From Chrysomallon squamiferum (Eukaryota; Mollusca; Gastropoda; Neomphalida; Peltospiridae): 64,000 bases of DNA. The DNA lies in NCBI GenBank assembly GCA_012295275.1, contig CM022665.1, forward strand, positions 7,118,976 to 7,182,975, written 5' to 3'. Below are positions 63,462 to 64,000 of the stretch, one piece after another; position 1 is the first letter of the stretch; each line of letters starts with the position of its first letter. The translations under genes and the position numbers were made by a program. The notes below the pieces were generated by a model. That model saw nothing but the letters and a program-made list of their open reading frames with translations, made no database searches and had not been told where the DNA came from.

Positions 63462-64000
63462 CTAAAATGTACAGTGGTGAAAATCTAATTACATTTAACT
63501 TAACAAATCAGTTAAATTATCAGGCCTGTGAAAGTAATTGAAGCATGATTTGGAACTAAAAGAGACATTTATTCTATCAAAAAATTAGATGAAATTTTTA
63601 TTTAAGATATTTTTGGATAATTAGTGTGTATTTATACATAAAATAATAAATAATGTGAAGATAAAATAAAATAAAATAAAATGACGGCAGGATTGCACAT
63701 AAACGTTATATGGAGACATGTACCTCCATTTTGAAAAGATATATTTATATTTTATGTTTATTTTTATTATTAAATACAAAAAACAACAAAAATGCAATCC
63801 ATTAAAAACTTAAACATATCAGAAATATATAAATAAATTAAAAGGAAGTAAAAATGAGTATAGGATTAAAATTACATACTAAGTCTATTGTTAAACACAA
63901 TGTTTATATTCGATACAACATAGCAACAACATCATGCACAGTTTGTTGTACACACATCGATACATATATTTTATACCTATAATAATAATGTTTAGATGAA
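63462..64000 (-). other. Intron of the unrecognised gene (partial)
   Basis: AT-rich sequence with a short (AAAAT)n near 63662-63682. No further exon seen before the window edge. Confidence 0.55.

Overview
This is a eukaryotic, animal genome window. It is very AT-rich and has spliced genes with GT-AG introns of 0.1 to about 25 kb, many microsatellites and decayed small transposons. A molluscan origin is the best guess. The evidence is a nuclear receptor with two DNA-binding domains (reported mainly from molluscs, flatworms and some other invertebrates) and a repeat fragment near 14.2 kb that resembles a widespread molluscan SINE body. I cannot name the species.

Layout. (1) Minus strand, 3588-32587: the 5' part of a Jagged/Serrate-type Notch ligand gene. 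Four coding exons are visible: signal peptide plus MNNL, a short MNNL exon, the DSL exon and a 61-bp first-EGF exon. The first intron is about 24.7 kb, and the gene continues off the left edge. (2) 32588-42223: intergenic space between the divergently transcribed Jagged and nuclear receptor genes, with candidate Su(H)/RBPJ sites, a (CT)50 tract and an A/T-only palindrome. (3) Plus strand, 42224-48024: a nuclear receptor with two tandem DNA-binding domains and a ligand-binding domain, nine coding exons, 894 residues from the chosen start. (4) 48025-52930: intergenic, with a mariner-type MITE. (5) Plus strand, 52931-60984: a five-exon gene for a 214-residue protein that I read as two tandem copies of a muconolactone-isomerase-like (dimeric alpha/beta-barrel) unit. 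(6) Minus strand, 62780-63461: the last two exons of an unrecognised gene that continues off the right edge, convergent with the previous one.

The genes are a cell-surface Notch ligand, a transcription factor, a small probably cytosolic protein and an unknown. They look like ordinary chromosomal neighbours and not a functional cluster. The most interesting points are the double-DBD receptor and its matching intron phases, an unusual Ile where Notch ligands have a conserved Phe in the DSL domain, a GC-AG intron in the Jagged gene, the internally duplicated small protein, and an inverted pair of a roughly 230-bp repeat lying 33 kb apart. All exon borders were read by eye from splice consensus and reading frame; no alignment or transcript was available.
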